33,425 nucleotides of DNA from Hydrogenophaga sp. (GCF_018780385.1 NZ_JADMJO010000078.1:1-33425); one strand, 5' to 3'. Positions 1 through 8,463 are shown, counted from the stretch's first letter. Numbers and translations are program-made. Notes: a model not told the origin generated them from the letters alone.

Positions 1-1
1 T

Positions 2-916
2 CAGAGGAGCCGGAAATCTCTACTTCCGAGCGGTACTGAATCGGGTACAGGGTCAAACACGCAGACCAAAGACAGCGCATCGGGCGCGACCTGGTTCGTC
101 GGAGCCGCCTATGGCGGGACGGATGACCAGCTGCCACGATTCATCTCGGAGGGTATCTGGGAAAACGGTTACGAGGACAAGCACCTTGACGTTGTCCGAT
201 CGATGCGGCCAGGAGACCGGATCGCCATCAAGTCGTCATACACACGCAAGCATGGGCTGCCCTTTGACAGCCGTGGGCAAGCGGTGTCGGTGTTGGCGAT
301 CAAGGCGATCGGCGCGATCACTGAGAACCTGAACGATGGCAAGCGAGTCAAGGTTGACTGGACAATGGTCGAGCCGGTGCGTGAGTGGTATTTCTATACC
401 CACCGGGGAACGGTTTGGCGCGTTCTGCCTGGCGAGTGGATGACCGATGGCTTGATCGCCTTTGCCTTCGATAGCAAGTCGCAGGACGTCGACCGTTTCC
501 GAAACGCGCCCTACTGGCGGGAGCGTTTCGGGACCGTGGCGCCCGACAAGCATCGCTTCGGCTGGACAAAGTTCTATGAAGCAATCGCCGCCAAGCTGCT
601 TACCTATCGCGCCAACAGGGCCGCCCTCGTGGAAGGTGTCCGGGAGATCTCCGGACGGGTCGACGGACTCGGCCATCTGGCAGAGGATAAGTATGCGGAC
701 GGCACCACGGGCTTCGTAAAGGACATCTGCCCGTTCACGACGATGGGTCTGTTCAATCGGGGCGCCGGCTGGGCTCACGGCGGGGAGAAGCGAGGGACGA
801 AACCAGTCGCATCGAAGAGCGGCTGGGCGCACTGTTCGAGCAGCGAGGCTTTCGGGTGCTCGTGGGCCATGAACTGGCAGCCGTTTCAACCGATGATCCC
901 GACGCCGGCGAGATAG
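2..916 (+). pseudogene. Truncated McrB-type N-terminal (EVE-like) domain fragment
   Basis: The frame is open from the left edge, so the 5' end lies outside the window. The readable part carries WFVGAAYGG, FISEGIWENGYEDK, GDRIAIKSSYTRK, REWYFYTHRGTVWRV and YWRERFG. I recognise these from the N-terminal domain of McrB-like AAA+ restriction proteins, which probably senses modified bases. The family pattern persists to about position 762 (FTTMGLFNRG). After that the frame becomes arginine/tryptophan-rich filler and stops at 916. No Walker A or B motif follows, so the AAA+ GTPase part is missing. An overlapping +1 frame takes over with unrelated nuclease-like sequence, which suggests a deletion fused two genes. 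Family recognition is from memory; loss of function is inferred from the missing motor domain. Confidence 0.55.
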
Positions 917-1410
917 ATCTGTTGTGTGCGCTGGATGGACATTTGCTTGTCCTTGAGTTGAAGTCCACCTACATGCGCCGTTCTCTGAAGGACGCCTGGA
1001 TTCACCGCACCTCAACCCTGCGCAAGGCGGGATGGCAGTTGCACAGAAAAGTGCCTGCCATTCGTGATGCACTCCGACATGACGAGGCGCTTCGGCAAGC
1101 GCTGGTCTTGCCGTCAGATGGCGAACCGCAGATCACTGCCTGGATCGTCGACACCTCCATTGAGTGGGACCACCAAGCATTCCGAGGCTTTCTGAAGGTC
1201 TCGCTGGAAGAAGTTCAAATCGCGCTACGCGATGATCGTCGCTGGTTGAATGACCCCAATGGATTGTTTCGAGTGAGAGGATCCATCGATGATTCTAAAG
1301 ACCTTGGCACATCGGCCAAGCCGAACGACACCCTCTATCCGGACGGGTTCTCGGCAAGGCGGTTCATTGAGGTTGTCGAGTCGGCCGCTGTATGGGCAGA
1401 CTCGACCTGA
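691..1410 (+). pseudogene. PD-(D/E)XK nuclease-like C-terminal fragment
   Basis: The frame opens after a stop at 688-690 and runs to 1410, overlapping the McrB-like fragment. Convincing protein begins near 790 (ETSRIEERLGALFEQRGF). It includes GEIDLL followed by LLVLELKS, the spaced Asp and Glu-x-Lys expected of a PD-(D/E)XK nuclease core. The next part is helical with many charged residues and ends normally at TGA 1408-1410. The first ATG/GTG in good context is the GTG at 856, inside the nuclease core, so the original start appears lost. It is probably the back half of a restriction or DNA-repair nuclease whose front was replaced by the neighbouring McrB-like piece. It could still be made as a fusion if a frameshift occurs. 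Family naming within the superfamily is not possible. Confidence 0.45.
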
Positions 1411-1619
1411 GCAGCAGAACTGCAGCACTTGCAACGCCGAACTTTCCGAGTTTAGGTGTCACTCTGTGACATTCTCTGGCGCGCTGGCTGATCGAGGTTT
1501 GTAGTTGCCTGCTCGTACGTCACGCGCTCGCGCAAGCCGCGTCGCGTTAAAGCCACGCCTCTTGCTCCGCCTTGCGTCCCTCGATCTGCATCGCCAAACA
1601 TAGCTCACGCAATGCCTGC
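1411..1619. other. Non-coding gap; no gene seen
   Basis: There is no convincing coding sequence between the nuclease fragment and the ABC-ATPase stump. A short GTCAC-TCT-GTGAC inverted repeat near 1459 is the only structure noticed and is too short to interpret. Confidence 0.4.
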
Positions 1620-1748
1620 GGCAAACTGAACGCGAGAGGCACGCCGGCGCAGATCATGCAACCCGCCGAGCTGCAACGCATCTACGGCATCCACATGGAG
1701 GTCCACACGCAGCACGCCACCGGCAAACCGGTGGCGCTGGCCTGCTAG
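1620..1748 (+). pseudogene. C-terminal stump of an iron/heme-type ABC transporter ATPase
   Basis: About 42 codons ending at TAG 1746-1748 read GTPAQIMQPAELQRIYGI followed by HMEVHTQHATGKPVALA. This matches the typical tail of FecE/HmuV-like ATPases (G-x-P-x-x-hhpxxLxxhYGhxhxV, then a G-x-P near the end). The Walker A, signature and Walker B parts are absent upstream; the sequence before 1620 does not continue the family. It is therefore a gene end left behind by rearrangement. Recognition rests on one short block, so confidence is moderate. Confidence 0.4.
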
Positions 1749-1829
1749 CGCAACCGCTCTTTCGTTTGGGGACGGACCCCGGCACACTCCTCTGAGCCAC
1801 AACGTGCGACCCGGCGCGGGCTGATTGGA
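1749..1829. other. Spacer between converging gene ends
   Basis: This is the short interval between the ABC-ATPase stump (+) and the end of the protease cassette (-). It has GC-rich partial dyads (for example GGGGACGGACCCC) but no clear stem with a T-run, so no terminator is called. Confidence 0.3.
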
Positions 1830-2405
1830 TCAAGGCAGAAGATGCTCGCGATAGCCCGTCGCCGGGTCGATCGGGGACGGTGCGGGTCGCCCGCTCTCTC
1901 GAGTGAAAGCGACCGGGTCGACCAGCCGGAGCGCGAAGCGACATGCTGCAGCAGGACTCGTGCCCGCGATCTCCACAATACTGCACTCCAGCCGCGAGCA
2001 GCCTCTCGCGCCGGATGGCGAGCGGTGTTCACGAGCGAACGAGAGCACCTGGCCCGTCGAATCGGGATAACCATTGATGCGGCCGCCCAACGCGTTCACA
2101 ACGACCGGCAATGGCGCGGCCCGCACTTCTTCGGACACCACGAATAACGTTAGGCGTACTGCCGGCATGGAATCGTCAGGCTGCATCCCGATCCAGAAAG
2201 CCTCATCCAATGCCAGTGGAATTAGCAACGACCCATCCCTCCCCAACGCGCAGGGCAGTGCGCCGAGGCTCGATGGCAGCGGCTGCGGCACCTGGCCATC
2301 TTCGCTTCGCTCGAAACGCTGGAACGAAAGGCGCAACCCGATCGGCGTCAGTAGGTGGCCTGTTTGGATCCAACTCGCGTCGGGCGGGGAGAAAATACTA
2401 TCCAT
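1830..2405 (-). CDS. Hypothetical protein, last gene of the caspase/metzincin cassette
   Basis: A 191-residue protein of unknown family. It starts 9 bp after the stop of the caspase-family gene on the same strand and has no obvious Shine-Dalgarno of its own, so translation is probably coupled. It has no signal peptide, membrane segment or recognised catalytic motif. The sequence is rich in beta-type stretches (RLSFQRF, LLIPLALDEAFWIG, AVRLTLFVV, LPVVVNALGG) and has a conserved-looking ACRFALRLVDPVAFTRE near the end. Tight spacing suggests it works with the caspase, perhaps as immunity or adaptor protein or as substrate; this is inference from position only. That it is a gene rather than a chance frame is supported by operon spacing and unbiased amino-acid content. 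Confidence 0.6.
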   Translation of the reverse strand: MDSIFSPPDASWIQTGHLLTPIGLRLSFQRFERSEDGQVPQPLPSSLGALPCALGRDGSLLIPLALDEAFWIGMQPDDSMPAVRLTLFVVSEEVRAAPLPVVVNALGGRINGYPDSTGQVLSFAREHRSPSGARGCSRLECSIVEIAGTSPAAACRFALRLVDPVAFTRESGRPAPSPIDPATGYREHLLP

Positions 2406-2414
2406 GACGCTGTG

Positions 2415-4970
2415 CTAAGAGCCGTCGCCGAGCACCTCGAATGAGCTGGGGGGAAGGTTCATCGCTATGGCACGTGCACGCGCAGCTCGCGAAACGCTGT
2501 TGAAGGTTTGAGCGGTCGCTGGCCCACAGTTCGCCGATCCTTCCCGCACGACCCGAACGTGCGCGAAGGAAGAACTTGCTAATTCCGGCTGCAGGTCCAA
2601 CGGCACGGCCGACGGCGTGACGACCTTCGGCGCCGCAGTCGCCTTCTTGCCGAGAACGATACTCGTCAGCTGCCGCAGTGCGGCCGCCTTTACGTCTTTG
2701 TCGGTGGTCCACACCATGAACGGGGGCAAGCCGGAGCTAGCCTGTACGCGTGCCCACATGGGCGCCGGGACAAGGTCTGGCTGCTTGAAAGCGGCTTGCA
2801 CGAGCACGGCCCAGCTACGCTGGAACATCGGAGGCCCAGTAATAGTACCGCTAGCCTTCGTATCGCGGCAGCGCAGCGCCAACGCCTCAACATCCGGATG
2901 ACCATCACCGACCTGCTTTCGCAGGTTCGCAACGACGATGTCGAGCATCGATATGTCGCGCCCCGGATCGCGCTCCTGTTCGACCAACAGTAGATGTCCA
3001 CCAATGATGCTGGCGATCGGATTGCCGGACTTCAACATCAGCGCGCTTTCGAGTTCCTTATTGAGCACGCGGCGCTCGCTTGCCAAGGCAAGCTTGGCCG
3101 TTTCGGCCAGAAGATCCTCTGCCTGTGTGCCTGCCGTCATCGGTCTATCGTGACGGCGCATGGCGATCGCTACCCGTGGCCGACCGTCGACCTCGCGCGC
3201 ACCGGGGACGACCCGCCGCAGGATATACACCTCCGTGCGCCAACCGGCGCACGCGATGACACTCTGCTCGATGGGATAGCTCGGGCCAGCGAGCGCATCG
3301 GCCTGGCCGTCGGTGAATGGAGCGGTGGGTGAATTGAGCCGTTGGCGGAGGTAGTAGCAACCAGGATTTACGACAACCGAGGCGTAGGCAGTGCCGTCAG
3401 GGACCTCAGTCCGAACGACGCCGTTTTCGCCTTCCATGTCGAGAACAACCTGTCCTGCGTCGTCGACGATCTGCACACCCTGCCATGGAGGCGTGGTGTT
3501 CGGCACAGGGTCGTCGCGAGAGCTGAAGGTCCGCACCATCAGCATCAGCGCCGCAGTGCCCTCCGGCAATTCCTTGAGCATTGCTGCGCTCACCGCGTTC
3601 TTTCTGGCCAGTTCGTGTGTCTCGTGTGTCGCAGCGGTGGCCGAGAGTGGAATTACGGTTGCAGGCAATTCCGTCGTGCCTGGTCCGTCGACCACTCTGT
3701 GATCTCGGTCCAGCAGGATCACATGCTCAGTGACGGCGTTGGACACACGCACCTTGATCTTGAACAATCCGGGCGGTAGCGGTGTAGAGATGCGCGCCGG
3801 ACTGAAATCCACAAGGGAGAACCTGCCGTCAATCACGAAAATCTCCGCTGACAGATTGCCCGGGTCGATGTCCAGCTTGAACACGCCGGCGGGACTGATT
3901 TCGACTGGCAAGCCCTTGTCCTTCAACTCGATGCTGTCGGACCGCAGCACCTCGAATCCATGGCGGAGTCCGCCGATATCCGTTTCCAGGACATACAGTC
4001 CCGGACGCAGCAGCAGTGTCGTTTCCGGCGTATTCACCATAAACACCTGCACGACCGCGGGTGGGGCACCTGTCCAGATCCTGGCCTGCGCGCCGAGCGC
4101 GGCCGCCGGAAACCTCAGCGTTATGTCATAGTCTGGCGGCACCGCCCCCCTCACGAAGATCATGCTGGAATCCTCGGCGATGACCTCGGGCTCCTTTGCG
4201 ACATCGCGGTCTAGTCGGTCGCGCGGCTCGTAGCGCGCCGACATCGCATTGCGCACCCAGTCTGCCAGAGAGCGGCCTGTTACTCGGCCGTTCACGTCGG
4301 CGGCGGCCCCGCGCAGGCCCTGCAGCAAGGCCCACGTGAACGCGCCGTGGAAAACTCCTCTGTCCTCTGCGATCGGATGCTCGATCGCCTTCAACGGACG
4401 TTGCGCGGCGAACGCTACGAAGTTCGCCATTGGCGGCACATTGACGTTAATCGGCTTCAGCCCGGGCTCGCCTGGAGGGAAGAAGTATTGACGGTCCATG
4501 CAGGCATCAACCCAAAGCACGAACTCTCGGAAGTACCCGGAATCCTGAAGCCAGTCGAGCCAACCAGTGGCATGAACGTTTTGGCCGAACTCCAATCGCG
4601 CGTCAGCGGTATAAAGGCAGGCTCTGGTCCGCCCAGGCGAGAAGCCGTGCCCGGACATGTAGATGTAGATTCGGCGGCCGAACTGCGACTTGCCGCTGCT
4701 CCTGCCCCTCTTGTGAAGCGTAGCCAAGAGACGGTTCACGTCGCTGAAGTTCGGCCTGCCTGGAGCTTGCTTGTCTCGATCCACCGAAGAAATCTCGATG
4801 ACGTTAGCGCTCGGCAGTCCGCCACCAAGAGGATCGGTAAGCCAACTTCGAACGGCGTCGACGTCGTTCAGTGGCCCGTGCAGATGCGCTGGCGTGTCTC
4901 CCTTGCCCAACTCGGGATAGCTGTCTATTCCGACAAGGATCGCGTAGTCGTCAAGGTTCATCTCGCTCAC
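2415..4970 (-). CDS. Caspase-family (peptidase C14) protein with large C-terminal extension
   Basis: An 851-residue protein with an N-terminal caspase/metacaspase domain in about residues 8-260. DYAILVGIDSYPEL forms the first strand, NDVDAV the p20-type helix, His108 sits in YMSGHGF and Cys157 in WVDACMD, giving the His/Cys catalytic dyad. After the protease come beta-rich repeats (about 280-450) with paired blocks such as LLLRPGLYVLET and PLPPGLFKIKV, resembling Ig-like domains. A further beta segment and a mainly helical C-terminus (about 600-830) follow. There is no signal peptide or membrane helix, so it is probably cytoplasmic. It starts 9 bp after the metzincin gene. Bacterial caspase-like proteases often act as activated cutters in suicide or defence circuits; that role here is inferred, and the activating partner is unknown. 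Confidence 0.85.
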   Translation of the reverse strand: MSEMNLDDYAILVGIDSYPELGKGDTPAHLHGPLNDVDAVRSWLTDPLGGGLPSANVIEISSVDRDKQAPGRPNFSDVNRLLATLHKRGRSSGKSQFGRRIYIYMSGHGFSPGRTRACLYTADARLEFGQNVHATGWLDWLQDSGYFREFVLWVDACMDRQYFFPPGEPGLKPINVNVPPMANFVAFAAQRPLKAIEHPIAEDRGVFHGAFTWALLQGLRGAAADVNGRVTGRSLADWVRNAMSARYEPRDRLDRDVAKEPEVIAEDSSMIFVRGAVPPDYDITLRFPAAALGAQARIWTGAPPAVVQVFMVNTPETTLLLRPGLYVLETDIGGLRHGFEVLRSDSIELKDKGLPVEISPAGVFKLDIDPGNLSAEIFVIDGRFSLVDFSPARISTPLPPGLFKIKVRVSNAVTEHVILLDRDHRVVDGPGTTELPATVIPLSATAATHETHELARKNAVSAAMLKELPEGTAALMLMVRTFSSRDDPVPNTTPPWQGVQIVDDAGQVVLDMEGENGVVRTEVPDGTAYASVVVNPGCYYLRQRLNSPTAPFTDGQADALAGPSYPIEQSVIACAGWRTEVYILRRVVPGAREVDGRPRVAIAMRRHDRPMTAGTQAEDLLAETAKLALASERRVLNKELESALMLKSGNPIASIIGGHLLLVEQERDPGRDISMLDIVVANLRKQVGDGHPDVEALALRCRDTKASGTITGPPMFQRSWAVLVQAAFKQPDLVPAPMWARVQASSGLPPFMVWTTDKDVKAAALRQLTSIVLGKKATAAPKVVTPSAVPLDLQPELASSSFAHVRVVREGSANCGPATAQTFNSVSRAARARAIAMNLPPSSFEVLGDGS

Positions 4971-4979
4971 AGGGCAATC

Positions 4980-5678
4980 CTATTTTGGATATACCGTTGC
5001 GATGAACTGCTTGTCCGTGTCGGAGAGTTCCTTGTTGAACCCTGCCGAGGTCCCATCATTGGTCCAAGAGGCAGGGATCGGGTACATCATGATTGATCTG
5101 GAATCCACCTCCGTCCCCGTGACCTGGTCCAGGGGATAAGTCTTGAACATGTTGCTCTCGATCGTGGCGGGGTCCCAATTGTTGGGTGGTCCCGAGAGAT
5201 CGTGCTTGACCGCATCCATGTTCCATTTGATTCCACCTTTCGGGTTCTGGTGCTCGTGGAGCATGCCGAGCGCATGACCGAATTCATGCAACACGACCGG
5301 ACGTAGGACGTCATCGGTCGATTCGGGTCTCAACCAGCCGAAGTTCATGGTCGCCGCAGGTTCTTGTATCCTGCGGCAGTCTGTTCCCATGTACGACCAG
5401 GAGCGGTTGTCCTGCACGAACGAAATTCGAATGTCGGCAGGCCCATCGTCGACGAAGCGGAAGTTCAGGGCCGCGATGGCGGTCCATTCCTCTGCAACCT
5501 TGCGGACTCGTGTTTGAAGCTCTGGATCGCCTTCGAGGAAGCGGATGGTAATTTGTTCGTTGATTCGCCACTTCGTTGCGTCGAGCACTACCCCTTTCGT
5601 ATGGCCGTTGATCTCTGTGGTGTCCGGCGCTTCGAGGGGAAAGGGCGAAGCGCATACAGGGTTCTTGCTTACTGACAT
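4980..5678 (-). CDS. Metzincin zinc metalloprotease (astacin/matrixin-like), cytoplasmic
   Basis: A 232-residue protein with a canonical zinc site at residues 131-142, HEFGHALGMLHE: His131, Glu132, His135 and His141 fit HExxHxxGxxH. A Met-turn follows at SIMMYP (195-200). The upstream part, WRINEQITIRF, EEWTAIAALNFRFV and ADIRISF, matches the N-terminal strands of M12A/matrixin catalytic domains. The length equals one catalytic domain plus about 30 residues. There is no signal peptide or lipobox, which is unusual because most astacins are secreted. The start is chosen by a strong AAAGGAG sequence 6 bases before the ATG. It sits directly upstream of the caspase gene with a 9-bp gap, so the two proteases are almost certainly co-expressed; one may activate or degrade the other (inference). 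Confidence 0.88.
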   Translation of the reverse strand: MSVSKNPVCASPFPLEAPDTTEINGHTKGVVLDATKWRINEQITIRFLEGDPELQTRVRKVAEEWTAIAALNFRFVDDGPADIRISFVQDNRSWSYMGTDCRRIQEPAATMNFGWLRPESTDDVLRPVVLHEFGHALGMLHEHQNPKGGIKWNMDAVKHDLSGPPNNWDPATIESNMFKTYPLDQVTGTEVDSRSIMMYPIPASWTNDGTSAGFNKELSDTDKQFIATVYPK

Positions 5679-5744
5679 GGCAATCTCCTTTGTGGTGCTG
5701 GGGGTGATGCTGTAGATGACGCTGGGATTGGCTTTCGCATCGGA

Positions 5745-6881
5745 TCACGATTGCGGTGGAGTCACGATCTTCGGGAAGTCGCCTGGCCAGCCGATGCCGG
5801 CTTTGTGCAACGCGATGATGGCCGTGGAGCGGGCGAAGGACACAGCTTTCTCTTGGATTGCAACGTCGGCCTCCCATGTGGCTCGTGCAGCAGCGTGTTT
5901 GGCGATCTCCGACGGTGCAGCGCCGGTCGCCAAAGTTGTGGGCGCTGCGGCGACGGTAGCGTTGAAGGTGTCCCAGGTTTTCCGATAGTTTGTAAAGGCT
6001 GTGTTCGCAGACTCCATCTGCTTCGCGTCGTCGGCCGCTTTTTGCGCCGGGTCGAACACTGAGCGAAATTCGGCAACTGCGGCCTTGGACAGCGTCGCCT
6101 TGCTAGCTAGCAGGGACTCCTCGACCCACTTCGCGAACAGTCCGGGCTTGGTGGTTTCGACGATCGTCGCGCGCACATTGAACGGGAGGTAGTGACCGAT
6201 GTTTCCAGGCCCGCCTCCGCCAGCCAAGGCAACCGGCAATGCAGGCATCGGCAGCCAATGCAAGTCCTGTCCTGCATAGAGTGCATCCTGCAACTCGTCG
6301 AGCGTTACCGCCGGAAGGGCCAACTCGACGATTGCAGTGCGCGAGCCGAGCCCTGCGGAACCAGGTGTCAGGAACTCAATGCGCAATAGCCAGTCGCGCT
6401 CCGCCGTCTGCCCAAGTGCGCGCGGTCTGGGGTTTAGGAACCGGTTGATGTTCCAGATATAGACGCGCAAGCGGAATGCAGTGCTGTCCGGCGACACTAC
6501 GATCGAGAGACTAAGATTGAATGACGGGTCGGTTGCCGTACGGTCCACGCCGTTATGCAGAACCAGTGTGGCGTCGTCGATGTCGTTGAGGCCACCGGCC
6601 TTGTAGAAGCCGTCAACAGGAATCGTCGCGTCCAGCGTTGTCGCTTCCGAACGCATGCGCATGGCGACCGCATCGACGAGGCTAGATACGCCGGTCTCGA
6701 TGAACTTCGATGTCACATCGAACAGTGCCGTCGCGCCAGGCAAAGGAAGCGCGAGCGGCGGCCCGTTCGCAGCAGACTTAGGTGTGGCGGCAGGCAAGGG
6801 TGGGCAGAACCTGGCGAGTGGATGCGAATCTTGCTTGTCGCGGTAGATGAATGCGATCTTCAGCGTGCCGGGACCGTTCAT
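5745..6881 (-). CDS. Hypothetical protein of the protease cassette
   Basis: A 378-residue protein I do not recognise. It starts MNGPGTLKIAFIYRD and has no signal peptide. The first 230 residues alternate beta-type stretches (SLSIVVS, FRLRVYIWNINRF, WLLRIEFLTPG, TAIVELALPAV), followed by a glycine-rich loop (ALAGGGGPGN). The last 130 residues are alanine/lysine-rich and strongly helical (LLASKATLSKAAVAEF, AKHAAARATWEADVAIQEKAV), probably a coiled-coil or helical bundle. It lies between the lipoprotein gene (59-bp gap) and the metzincin gene (66-bp gap) on the same strand. Its domain layout suggests a scaffold or sensor rather than an enzyme, but nothing in the sequence fixes a function. Confidence 0.65.
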   Translation of the reverse strand: MNGPGTLKIAFIYRDKQDSHPLARFCPPLPAATPKSAANGPPLALPLPGATALFDVTSKFIETGVSSLVDAVAMRMRSEATTLDATIPVDGFYKAGGLNDIDDATLVLHNGVDRTATDPSFNLSLSIVVSPDSTAFRLRVYIWNINRFLNPRPRALGQTAERDWLLRIEFLTPGSAGLGSRTAIVELALPAVTLDELQDALYAGQDLHWLPMPALPVALAGGGGPGNIGHYLPFNVRATIVETTKPGLFAKWVEESLLASKATLSKAAVAEFRSVFDPAQKAADDAKQMESANTAFTNYRKTWDTFNATVAAAPTTLATGAAPSEIAKHAAARATWEADVAIQEKAVSFARSTAIIALHKAGIGWPGDFPKIVTPPQS

Positions 6882-6940
6882 TCCTTATTCCTCGAGTTCA
6901 TCGGACGTTGCATTCACATGCGACGTCCATGACCATGCGC

Positions 6941-8023
6941 TCAGCGGATGGTCAGAAACGGAGCATTTGGCCTCATACCGGCGACCGGTTTGGGAGGCAG
7001 AGGCATAGCCGGTGGAGGCGGAACCGTCCCGCCCCCATCGCCTGCGACCGGCGTGACCGGAAGCAACGATCGGACCCCGGGACTCCAGCGGTCCGGCACC
7101 GGCGACCCAGCCAGCGAGATGGGCAAGAATGCCTGCGCTAACTGGCGCTCCAATATCTGTGCCGTTCGATTGGCAAGCATCGACGCCACGGGCTCGTTCG
7201 CAGACAGGTTTGCGCCGCTGGTGCGCTGGCCAGGATTTCGGAACCACGCATACAGAACGATGGCCTCTGCCTCGGATACCGGCACGCCGAGCGATGCGTG
7301 CAGCGACTGCAGCACGGATCCCACGTCGGCGTCTGCGGTCTGAGCTCGCTCGGCTACCACCGTTCCCTTCGCAATCGACAGGTCAATCAGGGCGCGGATC
7401 TGCGCGGGGCGGCAGATCTGTTCGTAGTGGCCGAGCAGGCGCACGGCGTCCGCGCTGTCCATGTTCGTCAGGTTGCCTGGCGTTGCCACGCTGTCGAGCC
7501 ATGCCTTCTGCGACTCGCGCACAATCTTGGTGACAGAAGAGGCTGCATCGGAGAAAAGATAAGCAGTGGTGAACGACTCCATGCTCGAGCCTGTGAAACT
7601 AAAGGCGGTCGCCACGCCCGCAATCTCTTTCGCAGAGCTGCCGGTCAGACCCATGATGGCAGAGGCGAAACCACCAGCGAGGCTGACCTGCCGACGCTCG
7701 TTGGAAGCGGCCTGGTTGGAACTGCCAACCGCATCGAGATAACTGTTGCACTGCAGGTCAATCATCGACAAGCCAGATCGGAACGCCTTTTGCGCCTTCG
7801 CCGAATCTTCGGGCATCAAGGCACTGGCTTGCAAAGCCTTTCCGAACAAGATCACTGCATGTTCAAAGGCGGTCGAGCCCCCTTCTAAACGCGTGTCGGC
7901 AAGTGATGAACCAGGTGCGACACGGGAAGTGGCGCAGCCAGCCAGCAACGAGATGGCACCGAGCATGCATAGCCCGAAGGTCAGAAAATGACCACCGGCA
8001 TGTGTCAATGAACTCTTGACCAC
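6941..8023 (-). CDS. Predicted lipoprotein, first gene of the protease cassette
   Basis: A signal peptide ends in the lipobox LLAGC, with the mature protein starting Cys-Ala-Thr-Ser. This predicts a lipoprotein anchored in the cell envelope. I chose the GTG at 8023 because AAGGGG lies 8 bases upstream; a GTG at 8032 would extend the protein by three codons but abuts the ribosome site. The mature part is mainly helical, with a Ser/Gly/Ala-rich stretch (GGFASAIMGLTGSSAKEIAG) and Cys residues near IDLQCNSY and HYEQICRP. It ends in a proline-rich tail (TVPPPPAMPLPPKP). I know no family for it. As the only envelope-targeted product of the cassette it may connect an outside signal to the cytoplasmic proteases; this is inference from gene order. 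Confidence 0.7.
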   Translation of the reverse strand: MVKSSLTHAGGHFLTFGLCMLGAISLLAGCATSRVAPGSSLADTRLEGGSTAFEHAVILFGKALQASALMPEDSAKAQKAFRSGLSMIDLQCNSYLDAVGSSNQAASNERRQVSLAGGFASAIMGLTGSSAKEIAGVATAFSFTGSSMESFTTAYLFSDAASSVTKIVRESQKAWLDSVATPGNLTNMDSADAVRLLGHYEQICRPAQIRALIDLSIAKGTVVAERAQTADADVGSVLQSLHASLGVPVSEAEAIVLYAWFRNPGQRTSGANLSANEPVASMLANRTAQILERQLAQAFLPISLAGSPVPDRWSPGVRSLLPVTPVAGDGGGTVPPPPAMPLPPKPVAGMRPNAPFLTIR

Positions 8024-8179
8024 GATGAACACCCCTTAGAGGAACGCAGCTCGTTAGCAAGCGGAATGTATACCCAATGCTCCAAGCTGACATCCACAAA
8101 AAGGGGTAAGGCAGATGACGCCTGCGCTTTCCGGGCGCGCCTACTAGAGCTTCATTCCGCGTCTGCACGCCCAAGGAAA

Positions 8180-8208
8180 TTGACAATCCACAGCTTGAAA
8201 GATACAAA
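8180..8208 (+). promoter_or_regulatory. Sigma70-type promoter candidate for the divergent membrane-protein unit
   Basis: A perfect -35 box TTGACA (8180-8185), a 17-base spacer and TACAAA (8203-8208, 4 of 6 to TATAAT) face the small ORF at 8332 and the membrane-protein gene at 8444. Transcription would begin near 8215 and leave a leader of about 115 bases. The whole interval 8033-8331 has no gene and separates the two divergent units. No equally good promoter was seen for the minus-strand cassette; a TATACA-like box near 8070 lacks a good -35. Confidence 0.45.
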
Positions 8209-8331
8209 CTAAGTCGTAATGGTCAGGCTACGAGGCACTGCAGCGAGGGTGTACAGGATCGGCGCACCCGTCTGTTTCGGCGTGAGTATGTCAAGTTGAT
8301 CGACTATGTTCGATTGCCAGAGGAGGGTTAG

Positions 8332-8463
8332 ATGGCTATGGCCGTGAGCCTTGGCGCCGCAGCGACCGACTGTGCGACTCTAGGAGGTAAAGGTAAGTGC
8401 GGTATGCGCGGGGCAGAGCTGTCCCCATTGCAGTCAGGAACTTATGATTCTCGTCCACGGTAG
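8332..8463 (+). CDS. Small ORF (43 codons) overlapping the membrane-protein gene
   Basis: ATG at 8332 is preceded by AGGAGG at 8321-8326 with a 5-base spacer, the strongest ribosome-binding site in this part of the window. The frame reads MAMAVSLGAAATDC, continues through a Gly/Lys-rich middle and ends at TAG 8461-8463. The stop lies 20 bases beyond the ATG (8444) of the next gene, in another frame. The product has no signal peptide or recognised family. It could be a translational-coupling leader, a small regulatory protein, or the true N-terminus of the following protein separated by a frameshift. The strong ribosome site is seen; the role is inferred. Confidence 0.35.
   Translation: MAMAVSLGAAATDCATLGGKGKCGMRGAELSPLQSGTYDSRPR

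Noticed and set aside
4347..5096. Plus-strand open frame opposite the caspase N-terminus
   Set aside because: Antisense to the caspase catalytic region and metzincin end; no recognisable motif.
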